NCBI RefSeq assembly: GCF_001693435.1
Contig: NZ_CM004509.1
Location: forward strand, 1,488,001 to 1,552,000
Source of the DNA: Gilliamella sp. wkB7
GTDB taxonomy: Bacteria; Pseudomonadota; Gammaproteobacteria; Enterobacterales; Orbaceae
Direction of reading: 5' to 3'
DNA: 64,000 nt
Shown: positions 17,134 to 26,332 of the stretch, piece after piece
Layout: each line of letters starts with the position of its first letter
How positions within the stretch are numbered: position 1 is the first letter of the stretch
Position numbers and translations under genes: made by a program
The notes under the pieces: model-generated
Database searches by the model: none
What the model saw: only the letters and a program-made list of their open reading frames with translations
Told to the model about the DNA's origin: nothing

Positions 17134-17601
17134 TTATTTCAACTCTTGCAATTCACTCGTACTACAGATAAGTTTGGCTTTTATGGCTTGATTTTTATCA
17201 TTTGAATAATCCGCCCAGCAGCTTTTCATCGTTGAATCGATTTTTTTGACCAATTGGACTTCATCGCCATTATAGCTACAACTAACGTAGTTGCCACCTT
17301 CATCAAAGACCGAGTTGACCTGCCAAGTGATATCATGTTTTTTGCCATCAATAATTCCAATTTCAGGCTCTAACTGAAATAATTTAACGGGTTCATCAGA
17401 ATAAACACCAAGACTACTGAGCGCAAGGCTTCGATCTTTTTTATCTGAAACTTGCCAGCCCTCAGGAATATTTTCAAGCTCAGAATGATCAAATTTGATG
17501 TTGATTTTAGCTGGGCAATCAATTTCGTAGCCATTGGCGGTATTGACCGCTCCTAACTAAGCGATTGCAATTAAACTTATACTGACTATTTTGCCTTTCA
17601 T
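17134..17601 (-). pseudogene. STY0301-like exported protein with stop codon in the signal peptide
   Basis: 156 codons from ATG 17601 to TAA 17134. It reads MKGKIVSISLIAIA, TAG, LGAVNTANGYEIDCPAKINI and continues open with four Cys (DCPAK, VSCSYN, KSCWAD, LICSTS) as expected for a small disulfide-bonded periplasmic protein of the STY0301 type. The only defect is the amber codon 15 inside the hydrophobic signal core; no good internal start can rescue export. Either a recent nonsense mutation or a base-call error. Confidence 0.6.
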
Positions 17602-17696
17602 ATTATCAACCATTCTTAAATCATAATTAATAAATTTTTTAATTTTCAATTAATTATATTGATAACTTAAATATAATTTTAATTGGAAATTGTTTT

Positions 17697-18557
17697 TTAT
17701 AACATTATTGCACGGTACTGTAAATCGGGCTGTTTAATCCACTCTTGAGCATCAATGATTGCCAGTTCTCGTGCATCTTTTTGTTTTGTCACAGCTAATA
17801 CATGATTTGCAGCGTTAGCGGCCAATTCAAAGGCGTTTAGTTGTGATTTGCCATTAACTAAATGGGCAGTGAACAAACTGCAAATTAAGTCCCCAACACC
17901 TAATGGACGATAAGGAAAATCATATAATGGTCGGGCAAGATGATAGTTTTGCGATGGTGTAGCTAAAATCATTTCAAACAATTCTGTAGTTTTACCTGCA
18001 TGGACTAAGTTTTTGACTAATATGGCCTGGATAGATTTGTTTTGTAGCTTTTTGATTGCCATTTGTACATCGTCAAACGTCTTAATTTCGATATTCGACA
18101 ATAATTGCAATTCTAATAAATTGGGTGTGATATAGTCTGCGTGTTTGATAGCCTGCTTAGTAAAGAAATCAATTATATTTTGCGGTAGCGAACTGCCTTT
18201 ATTAATGTCTCCTCCCATTACGGGATCGCACACATAGATGGCATTTGGGTTATAGTATTTTATTTTTTTTACCGCTTCGAGGATCTCTTCACCCTGTTCG
18301 GCAAGGCCGATATATCCTGATATGATGGCATCAATTGAGTTTAGAACGCCGATTTTTTCTAAACTGTTTACTATTCGAGTAATTTGCTGAGTACCCAGTA
18401 CAATACCATCATAATCGGGATAAACCGTATTACTCGATAGTTGCACTGTGTGGATGGGCATGACTTCAACGCCTTGTAATTGCATGGCTAATGTAGCAAC
18501 TTTGTTACCCGCATAACCATACACGACATTAGATTGAATTGATAAAACGGTTTTCAT
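17697..18557 (-). CDS. pdxY: Pyridoxal kinase PdxY
   Basis: 286 residues (E. coli PdxY has 287). It phosphorylates pyridoxal to pyridoxal 5'-phosphate in B6 salvage. Ribokinase-fold features: N-terminal VLSIQSNVVYGYAGN substrate loop, VCDPVMGG, ADYITPNLLELQLLS and the anion-hole/catalytic motif PLGVGDLICSLF with Asp. I use ATG 18557, with AAAAGG upstream, not 18581, which overlaps the transporter gene. It lies 13 bp after the MHS-family transporter in one operon. Confidence 0.9.
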   Translation of the reverse strand: MKTVLSIQSNVVYGYAGNKVATLAMQLQGVEVMPIHTVQLSSNTVYPDYDGIVLGTQQITRIVNSLEKIGVLNSIDAIISGYIGLAEQGEEILEAVKKIKYYNPNAIYVCDPVMGGDINKGSSLPQNIIDFFTKQAIKHADYITPNLLELQLLSNIEIKTFDDVQMAIKKLQNKSIQAILVKNLVHAGKTTELFEMILATPSQNYHLARPLYDFPYRPLGVGDLICSLFTAHLVNGKSQLNAFELAANAANHVLAVTKQKDARELAIIDAQEWIKQPDLQYRAIML

Positions 18558-18570
18558 AGATAGTTGCCTT

Positions 18571-19851
18571 TTACTCATCATAATAGTGATATTTGCTTAA
18601 AAGATAGATACTTATAATCGATAGCAATGCTAAACCACAATAAAATAAGGCGAGTGGTAACCAATAAGTCTTGTAGGTATAAATAATGTATGCCCCTATC
18701 ATTGGGATTAGACTACCAAATATGGCAGCGCAACCTTGATAGCTCATCGATAGACCAGTATAGCGAATTCTGGCAGGAAAAATTCGGCTTAAATAACCCG
18801 CTATCACACCATAAAAGCCACTGTAGCAAATCACATTTAACGAAATACCAACAATAAAGCTGATTTTAGTTCCTGACTGAATAATCGGGAATAACAAAAA
18901 GACTGATGCCATGGCCAAAATGGCTGAAACAATTAAAAAGCGCGTTGCCGAAAACCTTTCTGAAAAATAAGAGATAAACGGCTGAGCAATAAAGTGCACG
19001 ACTGCAATCCAAAATAACGCATCAACGATAGTCTTTTTTTCAACGCCGAGAGCCATAGTCGTATAACCAATCATTAGCGTATTAGAAAATATGCCACTAA
19101 ATGACAGTACATTGGCACAAATGGCTAGTACCAATATTGGAGTTGCTTGTTTAAACACATCAATAATTGGTGCGGATTCTTTTTCTTTTAGGCTTGCTTG
19201 TTTTTTGCATGATTCGATAAATACCGGTGATTCCGTTAAGGTAACCCTAGCAATAAGACCAACAATTAATAAAATAAAACTGGCTAAAAAAGGAATGCGC
19301 CAATAGCCATTATTAATTAACTGATCAATCGGTAAACCAATAATATAAGAAAAAACCAACAATGCTAAAATATTACCCGCAGGGCTACCCCACTGGGCAA
19401 ACGATGAAAAAAAGTTTTTTAGCCCTTTTGGCGCATGTTCATTCGCCATTAATACGGCTCCGCCCCATTCACCACCAACAGCAACACCTTGTAAAATTCG
19501 TAATGCAACTAACAGTATCGGCGCAATGATTCCCGCTTCTTGATAAGACGGTAATAATCCAACGCACGTTGTCGCAACGCCCATTAACAATAAGGTAATA
19601 ATTAACGATTTTTTGCGCCCTAAACGATCGCCAATATGACCAAAAAGGATTGCCCCTAAAGGACGTGATAAAAAACCGACCGCAAAGGTGGCAAATGTCC
19701 CTAAAACTTGCACAAATTGATTATCAGACGGAAAAAAAAGCTGACCAAAAATTAATACTGATGCTAACGCATAGATATAAAAATCATACCACTCAATTGT
19801 GGTACCAATAAAAGCAGCAAAAGCGACTTTTTTAGCAGATGAATTGGGCAT
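18571..19851 (-). CDS. MHS-family (MFS) transporter
   Basis: 426 residues, 12 membrane helices. It belongs to the metabolite:H+ symporter family (ShiA/ProP/YhjE type): N-terminal FIGTTIEWYDFYIYALAS, loop 2-3 motif GHIGDRLGRKKSL, and RILQGVAVGGEWGGAVLMANEHAP. The substrate is not readable from sequence. Co-transcription with pdxY, with an almost touching junction, makes a B6 vitamer or related compound a reasonable guess, but MHS proteins usually carry organic acids, betaines or shikimate. Confidence 0.85.
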   Translation of the reverse strand: MPNSSAKKVAFAAFIGTTIEWYDFYIYALASVLIFGQLFFPSDNQFVQVLGTFATFAVGFLSRPLGAILFGHIGDRLGRKKSLIITLLLMGVATTCVGLLPSYQEAGIIAPILLVALRILQGVAVGGEWGGAVLMANEHAPKGLKNFFSSFAQWGSPAGNILALLVFSYIIGLPIDQLINNGYWRIPFLASFILLIVGLIARVTLTESPVFIESCKKQASLKEKESAPIIDVFKQATPILVLAICANVLSFSGIFSNTLMIGYTTMALGVEKKTIVDALFWIAVVHFIAQPFISYFSERFSATRFLIVSAILAMASVFLLFPIIQSGTKISFIVGISLNVICYSGFYGVIAGYLSRIFPARIRYTGLSMSYQGCAAIFGSLIPMIGAYIIYTYKTYWLPLALFYCGLALLSIISIYLLSKYHYYDE

Positions 19852-19954
19852 AAACAGGCCTTGTTGGGTAAGTCAATAATTAAAGTAAGTTAATAATGAC
19901 AAAGAAACTAACACAAAACCATCAATATCACAATTTGTTATCGGATAAGGGAGG

Positions 19955-20003
19955 AAAATTATCTAAAAAGGATTGCTTACTTTAGCGTTACCTTTTAGAT
20001 AAA
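19955..20003 (-). terminator. Terminator of the bgl operon
   Basis: On the minus strand TTATCTAAAAGG (20003-19992) pairs with CCTTTTTAGATAA (19972-19960) and runs into TTTTCC. It lies just after the antiterminator gene. Confidence 0.62.
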
Positions 20004-20016
20004 CCTCTAAGACTAT

Positions 20017-20853
20017 TCATTTGGTATTGCGTATTAGTCTATTAATGTGAATCCCCAAATAGACCACCTCATCATCGGATATTGAGCTATGATAAGTTTG
20101 ATCGATGTATTGTTTTACTTTCTCTGCAATATGCATTGCATAAGGATAAAGTGAGGATATTTGTTCATAAAGATCGTTATTATCTTCTTGTAATTGATTA
20201 TTGGCATAAAATCGTTCTACAAAAAATTTAATATGAGTAATAAAACGGGTATAGTGAATTGATGAGGTATCTATTGGCACACCAACAGAATATTTCACCA
20301 AATTCACTATTGAATTTATCATTTTGGCATATTGAAACGTATTAAGATTTTGTGTGGTCGTGGTTTGAGCGTTAATGAGATGAAATGCAATATTACTCGC
20401 TTCTTCTTCAGGAAAAGTGAGATTGTATCTTGCGTTGAGTAACTCAATAGCTTGCTTGGCGATATTAAACTCTTGCGGATAATAATTCTTTATTTCCCAA
20501 TATAATTTATTAGGTATAAACAGACCTTGCTTAACTCGTTCAACCGCAAAGTAAATATGATCTGTCAGTGTTAAATAAATATTATTATTCAGTTTTCTGT
20601 TTAAGCTGTTTTCAGCTAATGTGATGATTTCTTTGGTTATCTGAAAAAATTGAAAAGGAACTTCTTTCGCTAAATCGGTGATATAAGCGAGCTTAACATT
20701 TTTTTCTAAAAATATTTTATCCACTCGCTCATCATCAATGGTATCACCGGGCTTTTTACCAAAACCAATGCCTTTCCCTAATACGATTTTTTCGATACCC
20801 TCTTCTTCAACTAAAACGACACTAGAATTTAATACTTTTACCACCAAAATCAT
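20017..20853 (-). CDS. bglG: BglG/LicT-family transcriptional antiterminator
   Basis: 278 residues: N-terminal RNA-binding CAT domain (about 1-55; LGKGIGFGKKPGD) and two PTS regulation domains (PRD1 with LTDHIYFAVERV, PRD2 with DEVVYLGIHINRL), whose His residues are phosphorylated by HPr or the cognate EII. When sugar is present it binds the RAT hairpin and prevents termination. A full RAT overlapping a terminator lies in the leader of this operon at 24239-24327. It is the last gene of EIIBCA-glucosidase-antiterminator, 17 bp after the glucosidase. Confidence 0.9.
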   Translation of the reverse strand: MILVVKVLNSSVVLVEEEGIEKIVLGKGIGFGKKPGDTIDDERVDKIFLEKNVKLAYITDLAKEVPFQFFQITKEIITLAENSLNRKLNNNIYLTLTDHIYFAVERVKQGLFIPNKLYWEIKNYYPQEFNIAKQAIELLNARYNLTFPEEEASNIAFHLINAQTTTTQNLNTFQYAKMINSIVNLVKYSVGVPIDTSSIHYTRFITHIKFFVERFYANNQLQEDNNDLYEQISSLYPYAMHIAEKVKQYIDQTYHSSISDDEVVYLGIHINRLIRNTK

Positions 20854-20870
20854 TGTTTGTTCTCCAGCTA

Positions 20871-22337
<1,467 letters not shown>

Positions 22338-24209
22338 TTACTCTCCTTTACTTAATATTTTCGGCTTTATTTCTAAAACAATATCATCGTTAGTTACTTG
22401 TTTGTTTTCATTAAAAGTAGAAATAGTATAGTCATCAGGATTGGTGACTAAAAAAATTACGGTAGGATCCAATTGATGATTTTTAATATTGTTGATATCG
22501 AATTTAATTAAATCATCACCAATATCGACAATATCGCCAACATTAACCAGTGTCTCAAATCCATCACCATCAAGTTTTACTGTATCGATTCCTATATGAA
22601 AAAGCAGATCAGCGCCATTATTTAATTTAATACTTAGAGCATGTTTAGTATGGAATATCATAGAGATAACCCCTTTACAGGGTGATTTTAAAATTCCCTC
22701 TTTAGGAATAATACCTAAGCCTTGACCAACAATTCCTGTTGAAAAAACATTATCGTTAATGTCATGTATCGGTATAGCTTTGCCACTAATCGGGCTTCTA
22801 ATCTCTAAAGCTTCATCTTTAATGGTATTTTTGGTATTGTTATTTGAGTTTTCATCATCTGCATCAATACTATCTGCGAAAAATATGGCAGAAAGGATAA
22901 ATGCGACTAAAAAGGATATTCCAAAAGTGACAAAAGCCCAGACTATGTTCATCGCATTGTCTTTATCAATATACATGGTCATACTGGCTAAACCGGGACC
23001 AACAAGAACAAATGCTTTTAGTAAAATAATGCCAGCAAAAGCCCCACCAATTAATCCAGCAGTCATCACGCTATAAAGAATTTTTTTATTTACGATTGTC
23101 ACACCATATAGCGCGGGTTCAGTAATACCAAAAAGAGCCGATATTCCAGCAGACAGAGCAACCGATTTTAATTTACTATTTTTAGTTTTAATACTTACGC
23201 CAAAACAAGCCCCTGACTCAGCAATATTGTGTGCCAAAGAAGCCGGCATATATAACATTTCACATCCTGTTTTACCCATTGCATCAATGGCATAAGGAAG
23301 CATTGCTTTATGCATGCCCGCCACAACCATAAAAGGAAGTACCGCAGCTAACAATCCTGTTGTAATCCATGAAAAATGGGTATAAAAAAATATAATAAAT
23401 TTAGAAAATATCACACCTGCATTGTATCCAAGAGGACCAAGTAATAGTAAAGAGACAGGTACAGTAATGACTAAGCTCATCATAGGGACAAAAAAGAGAC
23501 GAATAACTTTAAATGAATATTTAGTAAAAAATTTTTCAACAACAGAATAAAAAAGGATCGTCAAAATCGCAGGAAATATTTGGAATGCATAATTAATATT
23601 CTCTAAAGGTAAAAAGAAGAGTGTGCTGTCATTTTTTAGTAGTACCACCATATCAGGGAGGATTAAAGTACTTACGGCAGAAGCGGCAACCAATGGATTC
23701 ACTTTTAATTTATTAGCAGTAGTAAATGCGACAAGGATGGGTAAAAAATATAAAGGTGCACTACCAATTAGTTGTAAAATTTTATAATTAGATCCATTCT
23801 CATCTATCAATCCGAGCATAGCAAACAATATTACAAAAGATTTCAACAGACCACCGCCAGCAATTGCTGGAATTAACGGTTGAAAAATAGAAACAAGAAA
23901 ATCGAGTAAAATAGCACTTATTTTTTTCTTACTATTAGGCTGATTATTAACACTATTTACATTAATATTTCCGATTAATTTAATAATTTCGTTATAAACT
24001 TCAAACACATCATTACCAATAATAATTTGGCATTGAACGTTTTGCCGTACGCCTATAACACCCTCAATTTTTTCTAAAGCAGGAAGATTTATTAGATTAT
24101 CATCTTTTAAGGTGAATCTTAGTCTTGTCGCACAATGCTCTAAATGCGCTATATTACTTTTGCCACCGATATTATCTAGAATGGTTACGGCTATTTTTTG
24201 ATAATCCAT
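22338..24209 (-). CDS. bglF: PTS beta-glucoside transporter EIIBCA
   Basis: 623 residues in one chain. EIIB (1-90) has its phospho-Cys in LEHCATRLRFTL; EIIC (about 105-450) has ~10 helices and the MHKAMLPYAIDAMG / GITEPALYGV loops; EIIA (about 490-623) has its phospho-His in LLFHIGIDTVKLDG. It imports and phosphorylates beta-glucosides (arbutin, salicin, cellobiose type) and should also control the BglG-type antiterminator by phosphorylation. First gene of the operon, about 30 bp downstream of the leader terminator. Confidence 0.93.
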   Translation of the reverse strand: MDYQKIAVTILDNIGGKSNIAHLEHCATRLRFTLKDDNLINLPALEKIEGVIGVRQNVQCQIIIGNDVFEVYNEIIKLIGNINVNSVNNQPNSKKKISAILLDFLVSIFQPLIPAIAGGGLLKSFVILFAMLGLIDENGSNYKILQLIGSAPLYFLPILVAFTTANKLKVNPLVAASAVSTLILPDMVVLLKNDSTLFFLPLENINYAFQIFPAILTILFYSVVEKFFTKYSFKVIRLFFVPMMSLVITVPVSLLLLGPLGYNAGVIFSKFIIFFYTHFSWITTGLLAAVLPFMVVAGMHKAMLPYAIDAMGKTGCEMLYMPASLAHNIAESGACFGVSIKTKNSKLKSVALSAGISALFGITEPALYGVTIVNKKILYSVMTAGLIGGAFAGIILLKAFVLVGPGLASMTMYIDKDNAMNIVWAFVTFGISFLVAFILSAIFFADSIDADDENSNNNTKNTIKDEALEIRSPISGKAIPIHDINDNVFSTGIVGQGLGIIPKEGILKSPCKGVISMIFHTKHALSIKLNNGADLLFHIGIDTVKLDGDGFETLVNVGDIVDIGDDLIKFDINNIKNHQLDPTVIFLVTNPDDYTISTFNENKQVTNDDIVLEIKPKILSKGE

Positions 24210-24238
24210 TACTATCTCCTATTGCTCTTGTTCGTGGT

Positions 24239-24306
24239 AAAAAAAAAGCAAGACCTAGATAAACGGTAAAATGCAGCTATGCATATACAATTTATTTAGG
24301 TCCTGC
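24239..24306 (-). terminator. Leader terminator regulated by antitermination
   Basis: Minus strand: GCAGGACCTAAATAAA (24306-24291) pairs with TTTATCTAGGTCTTGC (24263-24248), followed by nine Ts (24247-24239). It shares its 5' arm with the 3' part of the RAT element, the standard mutually exclusive arrangement. Confidence 0.85.
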
Positions 24307-24327
24307 CTGCGTTACCAGTCACATGCC
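24294..24327 (-). promoter_or_regulatory. RAT (ribonucleic antiterminator) element
   Basis: The minus strand reads TGTGACTGGTAACGCAGGCA then GGACCTAAAT, matching the BglG/LicT/SacY target pattern (compare ACTG-CGCAGGCA-AACCT in bgl leaders). It overlaps the downstream terminator stem. Confidence 0.85.
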
Positions 24328-24334
24328 TGTTCAA

Positions 24335-24368
24335 TTAATATACAAACATACAATAGATGCTGAGTCAA
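24335..24368 (-). promoter_or_regulatory. Candidate bgl operon promoter
   Basis: Minus strand TTGACT at 24368-24363, then after 17 bp a weak TTGTAT -10, with TATATT a few bases further. It sits between the CRP-like site and the RAT. Confidence 0.5.
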
Positions 24369-24383
24369 TTTTGATTTAGAAGA

Positions 24384-24403
24384 ATTGTGATTTTGATCTC
24401 AAA
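24384..24403 (-). promoter_or_regulatory. CRP-like binding site
   Basis: TGTGA (24386-24390), 6-bp spacer, TCTCA (24397-24401): nine of ten half-site bases of the CRP consensus. The centre falls about 60 bp upstream of the predicted transcription start, a class I activator position, which fits catabolite control of a sugar operon. Confidence 0.6.
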
Positions 24404-24850
24404 TGCTATCATGAAACAATATCAAAAATAATTAACTGTTTTTATGCAATTTAAAGAAAATAATTAATAACAAAATTTTAATATGACCTAATAGAAGATT
24501 TTTAATCGTATGCTTTTAATGATGAATTTTACGTACTAATTAAATTAATAAAAAAATCTTTAATTACAATGGATTTTTATTATTCCTAATTTTAAATTAG
24601 CTTTCACATTTACTCCTAATATTTGAAAATTAATTTTTTATTTAAATTTTTCAGTTTTATACAAATACAAAACAATCCAAAATTATTTTAGATTTAAAGA
24701 GTTAAATTAATAATAAAATACACTAATTATTATTCTTATTTTTGAAATAAATAAAAGAAATATATCCTTAACCATGTATAATGCTTTTCTCTAAATTAAA
24801 AAATAAATACTCATAAAAATAATATTAATAATGAGAGGAATATTTAAAGC
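24404..24850. other. AT-rich divergent gap before the defence operon
   Basis: 447 bp without a gene between the bgl promoter and the MORC gene. There is a TATAAT at 24777-24782 that could be the -10 of the defence operon, about 70 bp before its start, but no good -35. It marks the left border of the island; no direct repeat or integrase was seen. Confidence 0.35.
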
Positions 24851-26326
24851 ATGGAAACTGTTTCTCTTCCTCCTATTGCAAGCTCTTTTATACAAAGTTT
24901 GAGAAGTGTGGGTTACTCTCTTGAGTCTGCTATTGCAGATTTAGTTGATAATTCTATTTCTGCACATGCTAAATCAATAAATATTTTTACACAATGGCGT
25001 AATGGTAATCCTATTTTAGCTGTTATGGATGATGGCATTGGAATGTTGCCTGAAACAATCCAAAAAGCAATGCAATTAGGTGCTATTAATCCAAATCAGA
25101 TAAGAGATAAAAGTGATCTTGGTCGATTTGGGATGGGGTTAAAAACAGCTTCTTTTTCCCAATGTAAAAAACTCATATTAATTAGCAGAACTAATGTAAA
25201 TGATAATTGGTATGGAATATGTTGGGATTTAGATCTTGTTGAAAAAACTAATCAATGGTTGGCTCAAATTATTCCTTATGATGTTTGTGAAACCTATTTA
25301 AATGATATTTCTTTCCCATCTGCAACAGGCACTGCTGTTATTTGGAGCTGTTTCGATAGAGCGATTGATCCAACTTCTATTAAGAATGATCGTGACTATG
25401 AACGACGTATCGTAAATCTTATTGATCATTTATCACTTATTTTTCATCGTTTTATTAATAATGATAATGTTTTACAAAAAGTTAATATACTTCTTAATAA
25501 CAAAGTCATAAAAGGAATGGATCCTTTTGCTATTAATCCCGAACCAGAACAGTTAGCTTCAACTTTATTGTCTGAACAAGCGATAAACATTGGAAAGAGC
25601 ACTATTCAAGTTAAGGCTTATATTTTACCTCATCCATCTAAGATGAGCCATGCTTTTTCTAACAGAGTATCGAATAAAGGTGAGCATCATCTTGGTCAAG
25701 GCATTTATATCTATCGCGCTGGAAGATTGATTGTTGCAGGTGGATGGCAAAAACTTGCTAAAGCTTCAGAAGCAAATAAATTAGCTCGAATATTAATAGA
25801 ATTTAATAATGATGCAGACCATCTTTGGTGTTTGGATGTTAAAAAATCCCGGGTTGAATTGCCAGCGTTATTACGAGAGCAATTAAAACGTATTATTTTT
25901 CAGTGTTCAATTAAGTCATCTAATACATTTACACGTCGAGCTAAAATGCAATCATTAGATCTTGAATCCATTTGGCAACGTGTATTTGACAGGGATAAAC
26001 AATATGTTGTTTATAAAATTAATAGGACTCATTCCTTGTTATCTGAAATGATAAACAGTATTGAGTCCTCCGAAATTAAATCGGCATTATTAACTCTTAT
26101 TGAAAAAGCATTACCCATTGAATTAATAAAAAATGATATTGCGGCATTAAATATAAAGTTAGTTCAGGAAACTGAAGATTCAAATCAAATGATTAAAAAA
26201 TTAATTCAAGAACTTTTAAATGTTGGATTTTCAACTGATTCCATTTTTAATGTTTTATTGAATGATAGTAACTTTTTATTAACTCCGCAAGAAATAAAGC
26301 GCTTAATTAAAAGTGCAGAAGGATAG
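24851..26326 (+). CDS. MORC/MutL-type GHKL ATPase of a restriction system
   Basis: 491 residues. GHKL (Bergerat) ATPase: N-box SAIADLVDNSIS (about 26-37), G1 box MDDGIGM (59-65), G2 box LGRFGMGLKTASF (90-102) and GTAVIWS about 155. An S5-like region follows, then a helical C-terminus. The order and context match prokaryotic MORC-like ATPases of restriction-modification islands described by Iyer and Aravind. First of five genes spaced -4 to +6 bp. GAGGAA ribosome binding site. The likely role is ATP-dependent clamping on DNA or signalling within the complex; this is from the family, not seen here. Confidence 0.8.
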   Translation: METVSLPPIASSFIQSLRSVGYSLESAIADLVDNSISAHAKSINIFTQWRNGNPILAVMDDGIGMLPETIQKAMQLGAINPNQIRDKSDLGRFGMGLKTASFSQCKKLILISRTNVNDNWYGICWDLDLVEKTNQWLAQIIPYDVCETYLNDISFPSATGTAVIWSCFDRAIDPTSIKNDRDYERRIVNLIDHLSLIFHRFINNDNVLQKVNILLNNKVIKGMDPFAINPEPEQLASTLLSEQAINIGKSTIQVKAYILPHPSKMSHAFSNRVSNKGEHHLGQGIYIYRAGRLIVAGGWQKLAKASEANKLARILIEFNNDADHLWCLDVKKSRVELPALLREQLKRIIFQCSIKSSNTFTRRAKMQSLDLESIWQRVFDRDKQYVVYKINRTHSLLSEMINSIESSEIKSALLTLIEKALPIELIKNDIAALNIKLVQETEDSNQMIKKLIQELLNVGFSTDSIFNVLLNDSNFLLTPQEIKRLIKSAEG

Positions 26327-26332
26327 CGAAAT

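Noticed and set aside
22759..23076. 105-codon plus-strand frame within the PTS gene
   Set aside because: Antisense shadow of the EIIC membrane region; no ribosome binding site.
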